From: Apium graveolens
Lineage: Eukaryota > Streptophyta > Magnoliopsida > Apiales > Apiaceae
NCBI RefSeq assembly: GCF_009905375.1
Contig: NC_133647.1
Span: forward strand, 49,720,506 to 49,784,505
Length of the DNA stretch: 64,000 nucleotides
Direction of reading: 5' to 3'
A program made the position numbers and the translations under genes. The notes beneath the pieces were generated by a model. That model searched no databases. It had not been told where the DNA came from and worked only from the letters and a program-made list of their open reading frames with translations. Positions 50,061-61,010 of the stretch are shown here, piece by piece (within the stretch, counting starts at the first letter, position 1; every line of letters begins with the position of its first letter).

Positions 50061-50842
50061 CCTCGAGGGCCTGTGATAAACACGATTTTTGGAGGACCAA
50101 CTGCTGCTGGATTATCCAAGAACTCCAGGAAAGCGTATGCCCGAGAAGTTATGCATATTGTTGGAGAAGATCCGAAGAGGACCAGGACGGAAGTGACATT
50201 GGCTTTTGATGATTCTGACCTAGAGGGTGTGACATTTCCTCATGGCGACCCACTGGTTATAACACTAGTAATAGGAAACAACCCGGTGAAGAGGGTCCTA
50301 GTAGATAATGGTGCTTCAGTGGATATCTTGCTCCCCGACACCTTTTTAAGGATGGGTTATAATGATTCTCAATTAACCCCGACCGATATTCCGATATATG
50401 GATTTTCTAGAGTAGAGTGCCCCGTGAAAGGGATAATCAAGTTGCCAACAACAATAGGTCAGAAACCAAGGCAAGCAACACAGATGTTAGACTTTGTGGT
50501 AGTGAAGGCTAGTTCAACTTATAACGCTATCATGGGAAGGACATGGATACATGCCTTCAAGGTCGTCCCTTCTTCCTACCATTAAGTTAAGAAGTTTCCC
50601 ACCCGGAATGGAATTGGAGAAGAAAGAGGAGATCAAAAGATGGATAGGAATTGTTTTGTGGCCTCTTTGAGGGCAGATGGAGTTGGGGGGCAGGTTCTTC
50701 CTATTGAAGATCTGGATATCCGAGAGAATGATGAGAAAAGGGGAAATCCAGTGAAAGACTTGGTTTTAATTTCTTTAGCCCCCAAGAATCCTGAGAAGGT
50801 GACTTTCATTGGAGCCACACTCGAGGAGCCCTTAGAGGGAAG
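50061..50842 (+). pseudogene. Element E3 protease and linker
   Basis: An aspartic protease with the active-site DNGAS motif (Asp codon at 50304-50306) and a following MGYNDSQLTP region lies in 50073-50585. The later ILG-type motif appears as YNAIMGRTW near 50520. TAA at 50583-50585 and a frame change near 50590 separate it from the linker to RT. The protease would cut the polyprotein. Confidence 0.85.
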
Positions 50843-51690
50843 TTGGTGAAATTTTTGCAAGAAAATAGTGATGTGTTTGCATGGTCAGCAGCTGATATGC
50901 CAGGCATAGACCCGGAACTGATTACTCACAAGCTGAATGTGGATCCAAATCGGAAGACAGTGAACCAAAAGAAAAGAATTTTTGCTCCAAAAAGGCAAGA
51001 AGCTATAAAACAGGAGGTTGAGAAGCTCTTGGAGGCTGGTTTCATTGAGGAGATACAGTTTCCGGAATGGTTAGCAAACCCTGTAATGGTGAAAAAGGCC
51101 AATGGAAAATGGAGGATGTGTGTAGACTTCACTAATCTGAATGATGCATGCCCTAAGGACTGTTTTCCGTTTCCAAGGATTGATACTTTGATAGATACCA
51201 CTGCTGGGCATGAGATGCTGAGCTTCATGGATGGATTTAGTGGATACAATTAGATCAAGATGCACAAGGATGACATTCCAAAGGTATCATTCATCACTGA
51301 CTTTGGTGTTTATTGTTATCTTGTTATGGCATTTGGTCTCAAGAATGCAGGAGCCACATATCAAAGGTTGGTAAATAAAATTTTTAAGGATCTTATTGGC
51401 AAGACTATGGAAGTCTATGTTGATGACATGTTGGTCAAGAGTCTAGTAAAGACTGATCATATAACCCATTTGAGGGAAGCTTTCGAGGTCCTGAGGTACC
51501 ACAAGATGATGTTAAATCCTACGAAGTGTGCCTTCGGAGTAGGATCTGGAAATTTTTTGGGATTGATGGTCTCTAAGAGAGGGATCGAGGCCAACCCCGA
51601 TAAAATTAAGGCAATCTTGGACATGGAGCCACCAAGAACTGTCAAAGATGTTCAAAAGCTCACTAGAAGGGTTGTCGCGTTGGGATGATT
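50843..51690 (+). pseudogene. Element E3 reverse transcriptase
   Basis: RT is complete in outline: the first conserved block includes WRMCVDFTNLNDACPKD (51110-51160), then a TAG at 51251-51253 where glutamine is usual, then MAFGLKNAGATYQ (51327-51365) and catalytic YVDD at 51416-51427. The FLGLMVS block (51556-51576) and the connection region end at TGA 51686-51688, where arginine is usual. Each stop is one C-to-T change from a sense codon. Confidence 0.9.
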
Positions 51691-52265
51691 CATCTTCAAG
51701 TCTGGGGATAAGTGTTTATCATTTTTCAAGTCATTAAAGAAGGTTAAGGATTTTATATGGAGTGAAGAAAGCCAGAAGGCATTCGAAGAGTTAAAGGAAT
51801 ATATGGCTCAAGCCCCGTTGTTGGCCAAGCCAGCTTTGAATGAGGTTCTATACTTGTACTTGGCCGTTTCTGAAAATGCCGTGAGCGTTGTGTTGGTTAA
51901 GGAGGAACTGAAAATCCAGAAACCCGTATACTATGTCAGCAAAATTCTGCATGGAGCTGAGTTGAATTATTCAACCATTGAGAAGTTTGCTTTAGCCCTG
52001 GTAATGGCTTCAAGAAAGTTACGTCCTTACTTTCAGGCTCATCAAATTAAGTTTCTAACAAATCAACCCTTGAGAAATATAATTCATAGTCCCAAGGCTA
52101 GTGGGAGACTGATCAAATAGGCAATAGAGTTGGGAGAATTCAACATCAAATATAAGCCACGAACAGCAATAAAAGCCCAGGAATTGGCTGACTTCGTGGT
52201 GGAATGTACCATACCCAACCAAGAAGTCGGGGGGCAGGAAGATTCCATACCTCAAGATAAGTAAG
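51691..52265 (+). pseudogene. Element E3 first RNase H (degenerate type)
   Basis: Contains LYLYLAVSENAVSVVLV near 51850, where active RNase H has an aspartate; loss of catalytic residues in this domain is usual in Tat elements, which carry a second RNase H. KILHGAELNYSTIEKFALA follows. Stops at 52118-52120 (TAG) and 52261-52263 (TAA). Confidence 0.82.
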
Positions 52266-52299
52266 TTGATAAGGGGGACAAAGAAAAGGATGATAAGGA

Positions 52300-52700
52300 C
52301 AAGGAATATTGGGTCCTCTATTTTGATGGAGCATCAAAAACAAATTCAAGTGGAGCAGGTTTGGTTTTACAAAGCCCTGATGGGTTCTTGATTGAGTATG
52401 CCATGAAGTTAGACTTCCCGACCACAAACAATGAGGCAGAGTATGAAGCTCTGATAGCTGTTCTTGGCTTAGCAGGAACACTTAGAGTCAAGAACTTAAA
52501 AGTTTGTGGAGACTCGAAGCTGGTCATATCCCAGGTAAAGGGAGAGTTTGAGGCAAGGGATGATACGATGGCTAAGTATGTCTGCCTAGTAAGGTCTGTG
52601 ATGACCCAATTCGATGAATGCCATATTGAGCACATTTCGAGGTAGGAAAATGCTAAGGTAGATGCATTATCAAAGTTTGCTTCATCTCAGATAGAGGAAA
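52300..52700 (+). pseudogene. Element E3 second RNase H (archaeal type)
   Basis: Starts with the YFDGASKTNSSGAG motif (52320-52360), whose Asp is the first metal ligand, then NNEAEYEAL (Glu), CGDSKLV (Asp) and AKVDALSK (Asp, after the TAG at 52643-52645). The four catalytic acids are all in place. This domain removes RNA from RNA-DNA hybrids during replication. It is a hallmark of Tat-lineage plant elements. Confidence 0.9.
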
Positions 52701-54016
52701 GTTCAGGAAGTGTATACTTCTGCGTTCTGAAGATACGGAGCATCGATGTTAAGCTTGTAGCTCATATAGGTCTGGGGACGTCATGGATAGATCCCATTAA
52801 GACTCATATTCAAACTGGATGGTTGCCAAACGATGCTACTAAAGCACGGAAGTTGACTGTTCGAGCACTAAGATACTTTTTGATAGATGGGATTTTGTAC
52901 AAAAGATCTTTTGTCGTTCCCTACTTAAGGTGTCTCAGGCCCGATAAGGCACGCTTGGCTCTCGAAGAAGTACATGAAGGCATATGTGGGCAACACTTGG
53001 GGGGCAGAGCGCTAGCTCATAAGATAACTCATTTAGGCTTCTATTGGCCAGAAATGATGGCTGATGCCAAAGAGTATGTGAAGAAGTGTGACCGTTGTCA
53101 GAAGCATGCACCTGTCGTTAGACAACCCCCCGAGATGCTGACCTCAATCAACTCACCCATCCCCTTTGCTATGTGGGGAATGGATATACTTGGGCCTTTC
53201 CCCATGGCCACGGCACAGAGGATGTTTTTGATTGTAGCCATTGACTATTTTACTAAGTGGATTGAAGCCAAGCCTTTGGCCAAGATCACAACTAAGCAGG
53301 TTGCACAATTCCTGTGGGAAAATATCATGTGCCGGTATGGAATTCCCCGCATCCTAGTCACTGACAATGGAACACAGTTCAACAATGAGGAATTCAAGAA
53401 GTATTGTGAGGAGAGTGAAATTGAATTATGATTTACCTCTGTGGCTCACCCACAAGCCAATGGGAAAGCGGAAGTGGCAAATCGAATAATCTTGGATGGA
53501 CTAAAGAAGAGGATCGAGAAGTCGAGAAATAACTGGGTGGATGAAATACTCCCAATATCATGGGCTTATAGAACTACTTGTAAAGTCACTACCGGAGCCA
53601 CTCCCTTCATGTTGGCATATGGAGCTGAAGCGGTTGTTCCTGTAGAGATATCACATTCGTCTCCCGGGATTCAAGCCTTTAACGCTGAAGAAAATGAGGA
53701 AGGGCAAAGATTAGCCCTGGATCTTATTGATGAAGTACGAGATGAAGCACATGCGAAGATTGTGAAATATCAGAAAAAGGCTTCTTTCTACTATAATCTA
53801 AGGGTTAAGGAAAGGTTCTTCAAGCAAGGAGACTTAGTCTTGAGGAAGGTGGAAACCTCTAGCATTGGGCAGAAAGGAAAGCTTGCCCCGAATTGGGAAG
53901 GGCCGTACAAGGTTACGAGCGTTCAAGGAAGGGGAACCTACAAGTTAGAGACTATGGATGGTTTTGAAGTCCCGAGAACTTGGCATGCACAAAACCTGAA
54001 GATTTACTATGTGTAA
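52701..54016 (+). pseudogene. Element E3 integrase
   Basis: A linker leads to the zinc domain (HEGICGQH, then CDRCQ near 53090). The catalytic triad codons are GAC-type at 53183-53185 and 53363-53365 and Glu at 53471-53473, giving D-X35-E. One TGA at 53429-53431 sits where arginine is expected. The C-terminal GPY module (EGPYKV near 53905) is intact, and the frame ends TAA at 54014-54016. There is no chromodomain, as expected for Tat. Confidence 0.93.
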
Positions 54017-54495
54017 ATCAGTTGAGTAAGATTCTCACTTGTCAAAACGACAATTAGGTTGAAAAGCACCTTGAAGCTTTGCTTGCGTAGGATTTTATAT
54101 TCCAGTAGGATTTACATTGTCGAGTCATTATTGTTAAAGGTCGAACCCATGTTATGTAAGGTTTTGGAAAACCGGACTTCATAATAATGAGTTTGAAATT
54201 ATTTCAACCTTTGGATATTTAAGTTGTGATAATACTTTGTGTGATTTGAACAAAGATCATGTTTTGATCATTGAAAGAAGAAGACTTTAAGAATTATTCT
54301 ATCATAAGGAGTGCTTGTTGCACAAAGGGCTAAGTAGTTCAGGTCATTTAACGTTAAAAGCATAATAAGTGCTAGAAAGTTAAAGGAGAAAGGTATGAAG
54401 AAGAAAGCAACATAAATTAACCCCGAAGGGTAATAAGTTCTGGATACAAATAAAGTTCAACAATAAGTTATGAATAAAATTACAAACTAGAAACA
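54017..54495. other. Gap between integrase and the antisense gene in E3
   Basis: No gene. The AT-rich sequence contains AATAAA words on the plus strand near 54447 and 54474, which could serve as polyadenylation signals for a truncated pol transcript. The sense and antisense coding regions converge here. Confidence 0.5.
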
Positions 54496-56348
54496 CTACT
54501 CCTCCATGTGGGAGCCTTCATTCTCCTGCTCCTTTTCAGCACCATCCTTTTCAGCATTCTTCACGGGAGAAGCAAGAGGAGAAGTAGTGCTAGGGTCCAA
54601 GATGCGATCATCCGGCTGAGGGGAGTTGAAGAGGGCATCTATGCTATCCTCCGTCTCAGCCTGCTCAGGACTTATAAAGTCCTTAGGGTCGACTAAGCCC
54701 GGATGTCTCTCAGAAACCGCCTTCACGGCCACATCCCATCCCCGGGTAAACTGTAGGGAATAAAGACCCTCATCATGAATCTCCATGAGATTCTTGAATT
54801 TATCATAATCCATGTAATCATCAATGAGTTTTTCCTTATAACTCCTAAGTTTCACCATCTCGGAATGAGCCTTAGCCAGCTCCTCCTTCTTTGTGTCCAG
54901 CTTCTTCTCCAGGACCTTAGCTCTCTCCTCCCATTTCTTCATCTCCTTTTCAAACTCATCGGAGTTACCCTTCCAAGACCTAGCCTGATGGAGGGCCACC
55001 TGGAAGTAGGTATTACTCTGCACAAAGAAACATGAGTTAACACAAGTTCATTGAAAAACAAGAAAGTTGGAATTTAAAAAGAAAGAGTAGTATGTTACCG
55101 CAGCATGGGCCTGAGAACCCAGAAGCTCGATGGTCTCAATGTCACTCCCCGTGATGATGTCAGTGAAGTCGTGGGAAGTGATGGAATGGTACGACCAATC
55201 CTGAGCATGCTTGGTGGATCCAACCACCGTGTCACTTCTCCTAAAGCCCCAGTTAGGTCTGAAGGAGTGTGCCTTAAGTGGAGGATCCACATCATCCCCC
55301 AGCTCCACAACAGGGACGTGAGGCCTAAGGAAGGCGGGAGCATCGGGCTTGCCCCTGGGATCTTTGTTTAGCTTGGCCCTCTTCTGGCGGCCCGATTCCC
55401 CCTCCTTAGGCCTGTTGATATTATTAATGGCCTCACAAGCTGAAACAAAAAGAAGGAAGAATATTAAACTTCAGGAGATAATAAAGTTGAAATAAAAAGG
55501 AAAAAAAGAAATAGCAGCACAGATGTAAGTTTACCCTTATCACTGGCCTGAGAGAGACCGACTTTCTTCAACGAGAACTCATCTAAAAGTGTCCAAGTAT
55601 CTGTTTTTCCGTCATCTGAAATGAGGGTTTGATAGGCCACCTCCTCCTCATCAGTTAACCTAATGCTACCAGGACTACCGTCTAACACTTTACAAAAGGG
55701 CCTACGGAAGAGTGTGGCCCAATCACCCCCGGCCCAGGTCAGCCTAACAGACTCATCCCTCTATTTAGGGTTGTTCTCAACTATAGACTTACTATCAAAG
55801 ATATGGGGAATTTTGAGCCTTTGATGGATTAAAACCCAGCCCGGTTGACCCATGGAACTGTTTTAAAATTGGAAAACTTTCCTAAAGACAGCTACGGAAA
55901 GGGGAAATTTATTTCTAAGACACGAAACCATAAAACAAATAATATTCCTCCATGCGTTAGGGGGGAGCTGACAAGGATTGATTTTTACGTCTGCAAGCAA
56001 ACGAGGAATAAACTCATGGAATGGAAACCTAAGACCCGCGGTCAGGGCTCCTCGATAAATAAACAGAGTATCGCCCTCCCAGTTACATGTCCTATCCCCA
56101 GGGGCGGCTGGGGTAAGTCTAAGATGAGGTGGAAGTCTATACATGGTGTTCATGGACTCGATTCTACCATCTAACTCATGAAAAGTGTTACCATGGTTAT
56201 ATGAATCTAATTCAGATAAAGAGGGATATTCATCGCCTCTAGAGTTTATCATATCGATTAAGGATGTATACGGAGATTGGATTTGAATGGTTGTACCTCT
56301 CTTGGAAGTGTTCATCTTCCGCAAGTGAGCTAGGTCGCGATCCGCCAT
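54496..56348 (-). pseudogene. Antisense three-exon gene in E3 (PF04195-like 'gypsy type transposon' domain)
   Basis: On the minus strand, exon 1 runs 56348-55535, exon 2 55439-55099 and exon 3 55017-54496 (TAG). Introns of 95 and 81 bp start GTAAAC and GTAACA and end TTTCAG and GTGCAG after pyrimidine-rich tracts. Exon 1 ends in codon phase 1 and exon 2 supplies two bases; exon 2 ends in phase 0. The product would have 558 residues. Exon 1 carries a region with FPFHEFIPRLLADV and QLPPNAW that resembles the putative gypsy-type transposon domain. Exon 3 starts with a long charged coiled coil (VLEKKLDTKKEELAKAHSEM) and ends acidic. Two stops break exon 1: TAA 55865-55863 and TAG 55763-55761. The frame also extends upstream to an ATG at 56516, but that lies too close to the TATA box. 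Function unknown; Tat elements are known to carry such antisense ORFs. Confidence 0.72.
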
Positions 56349-56536
56349 TGATATTCTTCGGATGAAGGCTTGAAACCCAGAAAAACTTGAAGGTGGTGGA
56401 GCTATAGTGGTTGAGGTCGCCGGAAATCGCCTTTCTAAGAAAGGAACCTTGAGAGAAATTTGAGAGAGTTTTTGAGAGAAAAGTTGAGAAATGAGAAGTG
56501 AAGTGAGGATTCTCACTTCTCACTTCTCTTATATAA
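56349..56536 (-). promoter_or_regulatory. Promoter and CT-rich leader of the antisense gene
   Basis: TTATATAA at 56529-56536 is followed on the minus strand by a leader rich in TCTC words (56515-56440) and then by ATCAATGGCG around the ATG at 56348, close to the plant start consensus. Transcription starting about 30 bases from the TATA box would give a leader of about 150 bases. Confidence 0.6.
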
Positions 56537-56683
56537 GCGAAAAGCTAAGAATACGAGGCGTTTTAAGGCCCATGCAGCAATGCCCAACTTAAGGAAATCC
56601 CATTATGGAGAAGTGTCAGGAATATTCTAGAAACACGGATGGAAACTGAAGGGTCAAAAATCGACCAGAATTTGAAGAAATGA

Positions 56684-57079
56684 TTCGATCAGAGTGCTGA
56701 TCGACAAAAGGCAGGAATCCTGATCGAAATTTCATTCGATTAAAAGGGTAAAAAGCCACTTAATTCGATCAGAGTCCTGATCGATAAAGAGAAGAACCCT
56801 GATCAAATTTTTATTCGATTAAAAGGGTAAAAAGCCACTTAGTTCGATCAGAGTCTTGATCGACAAAGAGAAGAACCTTGATCTAATTTTCATTCGATTA
56901 AAAGGGTAAAAAGCCACTTAGTTCGATCAGAGTCCTGATCGACAAAGAGAAGAAACCTGATCGAATTTTCATTCGATTAAAAGGGTAAAAATCCACTTAG
57001 TTCGATCATAGTCCTGATCGACAAAGAAAAAAAAACTGATCGAATTTTTATTCGATTAAAAGGGTAGAAGTCCACTATG
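56684..57079. repeat. Five 79-80-bp tandem repeats with TCGATCAG dyads
   Basis: Units start at 56684, 56764, 56843, 56922 and 57001. Each has TCGATCAG, four bases, CTGATCGA (perfect in units 2 and 4), then a second CTGATCGA-like word, TTCGATTAAAAGGGTAAAA and CCACTTA. They lie between the antisense promoter and the 3' LTR. Confidence 0.92.
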
Positions 57080-57330
57080 TTCTATTAGAATCCTGATCGA
57101 AATCGATCAGGAATCCTGATCGATTCTACATAAATCCTGATCGAAGATTCCATTGATTAGAATGTTGTTTTCTGAGCTAGTTCGATCAGGAATCCTGATC
57201 GATTCTGCATAAATCCTGATCGAAGATTCAATCGACCAGAATGACAATGTCACTATAAGTTCGATCAGGATCCTGGTCGATTTCGAATAGGGTTCCTGAT
57301 CGATTTGGTATGAATCCTGATCGATTTTAA
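57080..57330. repeat. Dyad-rich repeats, about 80-100 bp units
   Basis: Two related units (57101-57180 and 57181-57260) and a third partial one contain palindromes. TCGATCAGGA, one base, and its exact complement lie at 57103-57123 (arms extend to 12 bases, 57101-57125) and at 57182-57202. A related 20-bp dyad with one mismatch is at 57261-57280. Confidence 0.88.
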
Positions 57331-57333
57331 GCC

Positions 57334-57590
57334 AAGAAATTAAGGAAAATCCCAGAATTAAGGGTAAATTCCAAGAAATTAAGGAAAATCCCAGAATTAA
57401 GGGAAAATTCTAAGAAATTAAGGAAAATTCCCAGAACTCAGGGAAAATTCCAAGAAATTAAGGATAAATCCCAGAATTAAGGGAAAATCCAGAAAATTAA
57501 GGGTAAATCCAGGAATTAAGGGAAAATTCCTGAAAATTAAGGAAAAATCCCAGAATTCAGGGAAAATTCTTGAAAATTAAGATAATTCCT
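57334..57590. repeat. 39-bp minisatellite, about 6.5 copies
   Basis: Units start at about 57334, 57373, 57412, 57452, 57491, 57530 and 57570, each with an AGAAATTAAGG start, a CCCAGAATTAAGGG middle and an AAATTCC end. The position before the 3' LTR matches the variable 3' region of Tat elements, where tandem repeats commonly arise. Confidence 0.88.
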
Positions 57591-57711
57591 AAATAATAGG
57601 GATAAAGGCAAAACATTGTGAATGTGTAGGTCGCTCCACACTTTACGCAAAAATGATACCTTGTAAGGGAACAAATGAACTTAACTTCTGCGAAACCTGG
57701 TCACTATTTCC

Positions 57712-57729
57712 CAAAAGTTGAGGGGCAAA
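57712..57729 (+). promoter_or_regulatory. Polypurine tract of element E3
   Basis: AAAAGTTGAGGGGCAAA before the LTR start at 57730. Confidence 0.75.
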
Positions 57730-58309
57730 TGATAGGGAATAAATAAATCATGATTACGTAATTAATGTTACATTAATTATACATGATTTGGGCCACAAAG
57801 CCCAATAAGAAGATGTATGACATAGACCAAAAATGTTAACACATTGATCAGGCCTGATGGACCAGATCAGGCCTGATGGAACAAAGAAGTCCCAAAACCC
57901 TGAATATTAATTAATTTCGTAATTAATTAATAAGGGAGAAAAACAGCTATTAATATGAGTCCTGGAGGGGATATAAATCCTTGTAGATTGGCTTCCAAGG
58001 AACCTCGTGGATAAGGAATCAGCTTCCTACTTCCTAGGACTCCAAAGTCCATTCTAATTCTGAGACTTGACCACCTAGTCTCCTACACCAAGTCCAATTC
58101 AAGGACTCCCAACATATATATAAGGGGCCTCACCCCACAAATCAGAACTACATTTTTTGACTTGATCCTTGGCAATCAGCAAGGTACGTAAGCATCTTAT
58201 TAAGGCAGATTGAGTCACGAAACACAAGAGCAGTCAAATCGAGCCTCGAAGCTCACGTTCCCTAGTAATAAATATAGCAATCATATACCCTAGTTTTTAA
58301 TCCATAACA
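57730..58309 (+). repeat. Element E3 3' LTR
   Basis: 580 bp, TGATAGGG to CATAACA. U3 has two perfect ATCAGGCCTGAT dyads 19 bases apart (57847-57858 and 57866-57877). TATATAAGG is at 58117-58125. Confidence 0.94.
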
Positions 58310-60702
58310 GCGGGTATAAAGTGTATTTCAGAAATTGTTAAATATTTTGAAAATTTTATTTTACTAGTTTTTAATTATTCCGGAAATTTTAAAATTTTGC
58401 TGGTAATTATTTGGGTAATTTTCACCCAAAATAAGGATCGTTAAATTTTAAAAGGCGGGTCAGGATCTAGCTGCAGAAAGGTTGTACTAATTTTTAGTAC
58501 GTGGCAAACAAAGAAGAGGGGTGGTAGTGTTTTATTACACGTGTCAATGGCTAATTTATAGAAAAAATAATAATAATTGAAACCCACCCCCACCCCTGTG
58601 TTTCTCTTTCTCATATCTCTCTCTTCTCTCAAATCTCTCACTCCCTCTCGTCTCTATTTTCTCAGTTTTTCTTTCCTTTATGCTGTGGTTCTGTCGCCAG
58701 CTGCTTGGTAATTCCTCCCATGTACCACCTTGTGTTTTTCCAGCGCCGCCCTTCCTCGGTTTTCAGCGAGGCAGTGGTGGCGTGGTCCGTGGCTGCGCTC
58801 ACGTGTGTATGTTGTATGTATACATCTGTGTGTCTGCTTCGTTGCTGCGTTTTTAGTTTCTCCTTCTCCGCCCTCCCCGTTTTCCGGTGGGGGGAGGTGG
58901 CGCGTATGTATCCTGTACCGTGTGTTGGTCCCTGTTTGCGTTACAGTAGTTATGTGACTTCCATTGCAATTTGTTTTTTTTATTATTATTTTAATTGTTG
59001 ATTCTCTGCAGAAAATATTTGAGTAACATTCGTGAAGTGAATTAATATTTCGTGTGGGAATTGTTAGTAGATAATCGGTGAAATATGTGAATGGACACCC
59101 AAATCGGGCACCTCCGGATTTTACCGCCGTCCGTGATGAATTTCGATGAGCAGACGGTGGACTGTGATGACACGATTCAGAGTCCTAATATTTTAAGTAA
59201 ATAAAATTAGTTTTATATTTTTATTCAAGATCGAATTAGTTAATTAGTAAATATTGTAATGAAACGATTAGAACGATTGTGATTATTAAGATTATTTTGA
59301 AATTTTGATTGCGTAATTGATTGTGGTTGTTGTTGAGTGGTTTGGATTATAAATGGGGGTTGATGGATTAATTGGTTGGATTTTTTGATTGTTGTGATTG
59401 ACGTCGGATTTGTTTCAACGGGTTAGCCGATAAATAAAGGAGGTGCTGCCCAATTTCCAAGAAATTGAAATACGGAAATACGGGAGCGTATCCAGTAATT
59501 ATCGGGCTGTCGAATGAGTATATATAAACACATATATATATGGTTTATATGAAATCTGATTTTATGTTGTGGTGAACTGTTTTGCCAAAAGTAATAAACC
59601 TAATTTGGTAAAAGGGGAAGTATATGTATTTTTCCAAAAGTGAACACCGAACCGATTTTTGAGAACGTGAACCCTAATTGTTGCGTGTGTTGTTATAATT
59701 CGAATAATTACGAGTCGGGATTGTTATCGAGGATATGTCAAGCATAACTGGGTGTCTAACATATAGTAGTTCGACTCTGTAGGTGTTAGTCGAAGGACTC
59801 GAGAATTGACGTTGGACTAAAGATAACCTAGTGGACCGAAGAACCTGAATATTGAAGTCGAATCTAAGGTGATCTAGTGGTTAGACGATAAAGCCTGAGC
59901 GTCCGAGTCGGATCAGAGTTGATCAGTAACCGTTGTAAAGCTCTACAAGGCAAGTACCCCTGACCATTCTTTTATGGTTCGGTATATATGAATAGCTAAA
60001 TGTTTTATTTTTGTAATGGAATAGAAACGTTTTAAGTTACGTATCCCTGTTTTCAAATTATTTTGGGGAAAAGTAACTTCGAAAGGTACCTATCTCAAAT
60101 GAAACGATTTGTGAACTGGATTTTTATATGTGTGCTGGTAAAAGGAATGATTTTGAAATAAGATAGGTACAAGTGATTTTGAAAACTGGATAAAATGGTC
60201 AGATATGGGATACATTGGGGCCAGAGGGCCTATTGAGGTGGCGTAAGAGGCTAATTCGGTTGCGCGCACCCTATAACCGATTAGTCCAGCAGGTCAGAGA
60301 CCTAGCTACTCTCTGAGTTCTGGAATAGCTAAATGGGATGGCAATTAGAGTCGTCTGGTGTTGATAGCCTGATAAGCTGTCTTCACATATCCGTACGTAT
60401 CTGATTTGGCTTTGTGATTCTCATAACGTAACAAGTGTGTTATACAGTGGATTTGGAATAAAAATGGCATGCTAGAATTAAACTCTGGTATTTCTACACA
60501 GCACACTACTACGTTTGTTTTGTTGAAAGCATGCTAGTTTTGGAATATCTAGTTTATGAATGTTTACCATGTGTTACAAATGAGCTATAATCTCTGTTCC
60601 TGTCATTGTTTTATCATAAATTGTTTTAATTGTTATTCATATAGTGGTACTGCTGAGCAATTGATTGCTACTCTTGCATAATGTTTTTTATAGATATTGC
60701 AG

Positions 60703-60816
60703 ATGCCTAGGAAATTTTTCCGTGGCAGTCAGGGCAGAATTCCAGTGCCTTCCGTGTCAGGGTCCTCTGAGGTAGTTGTGCTGGACCAAAGATGGTCTGT
60801 TCAGTTGCTGCGTTAG
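60703..60816 (+). CDS. 37-codon ORF in the E2 3' LTR
   Basis: Second copy of the ORF at 42254-42367, preceded by the same TTGCAG. It is intact but differs at several residues (start MPRKFFRGSQGRIP). Likely a feature of the LTR rather than a host gene. Confidence 0.3.
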   Translation: MPRKFFRGSQGRIPVPSVSGSSEVVVLDQRWSVQLLR

Positions 60817-61010
60817 GTTAGTTATGTCATGATTTTTTGTAGTTAGTTGGGTTGTAATAGTTGTAACCTAAGTCATACTTAAACCTGGAAAAGGTTTTGG
60901 TAAAGGGGTCGTAGTTATGTATTATTAATAATTTGGATTGAATTATGATTGTTATTATTGTTGTTGGTGACGTCAACTCCAGACCCCGGGGTTGAGGCCG
61001 TCACACTTAC

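Noticed and set aside
54496..55023. Each antisense frame of E3 as a separate small gene
   Set aside because: Their joins have matching GT-AG introns and compatible phases, so one spliced gene explains them better.
56684..57079. CRISPR-like regular repeats
   Set aside because: Units are directly adjacent tandem repeats without unique spacers, inside a plant retrotransposon.
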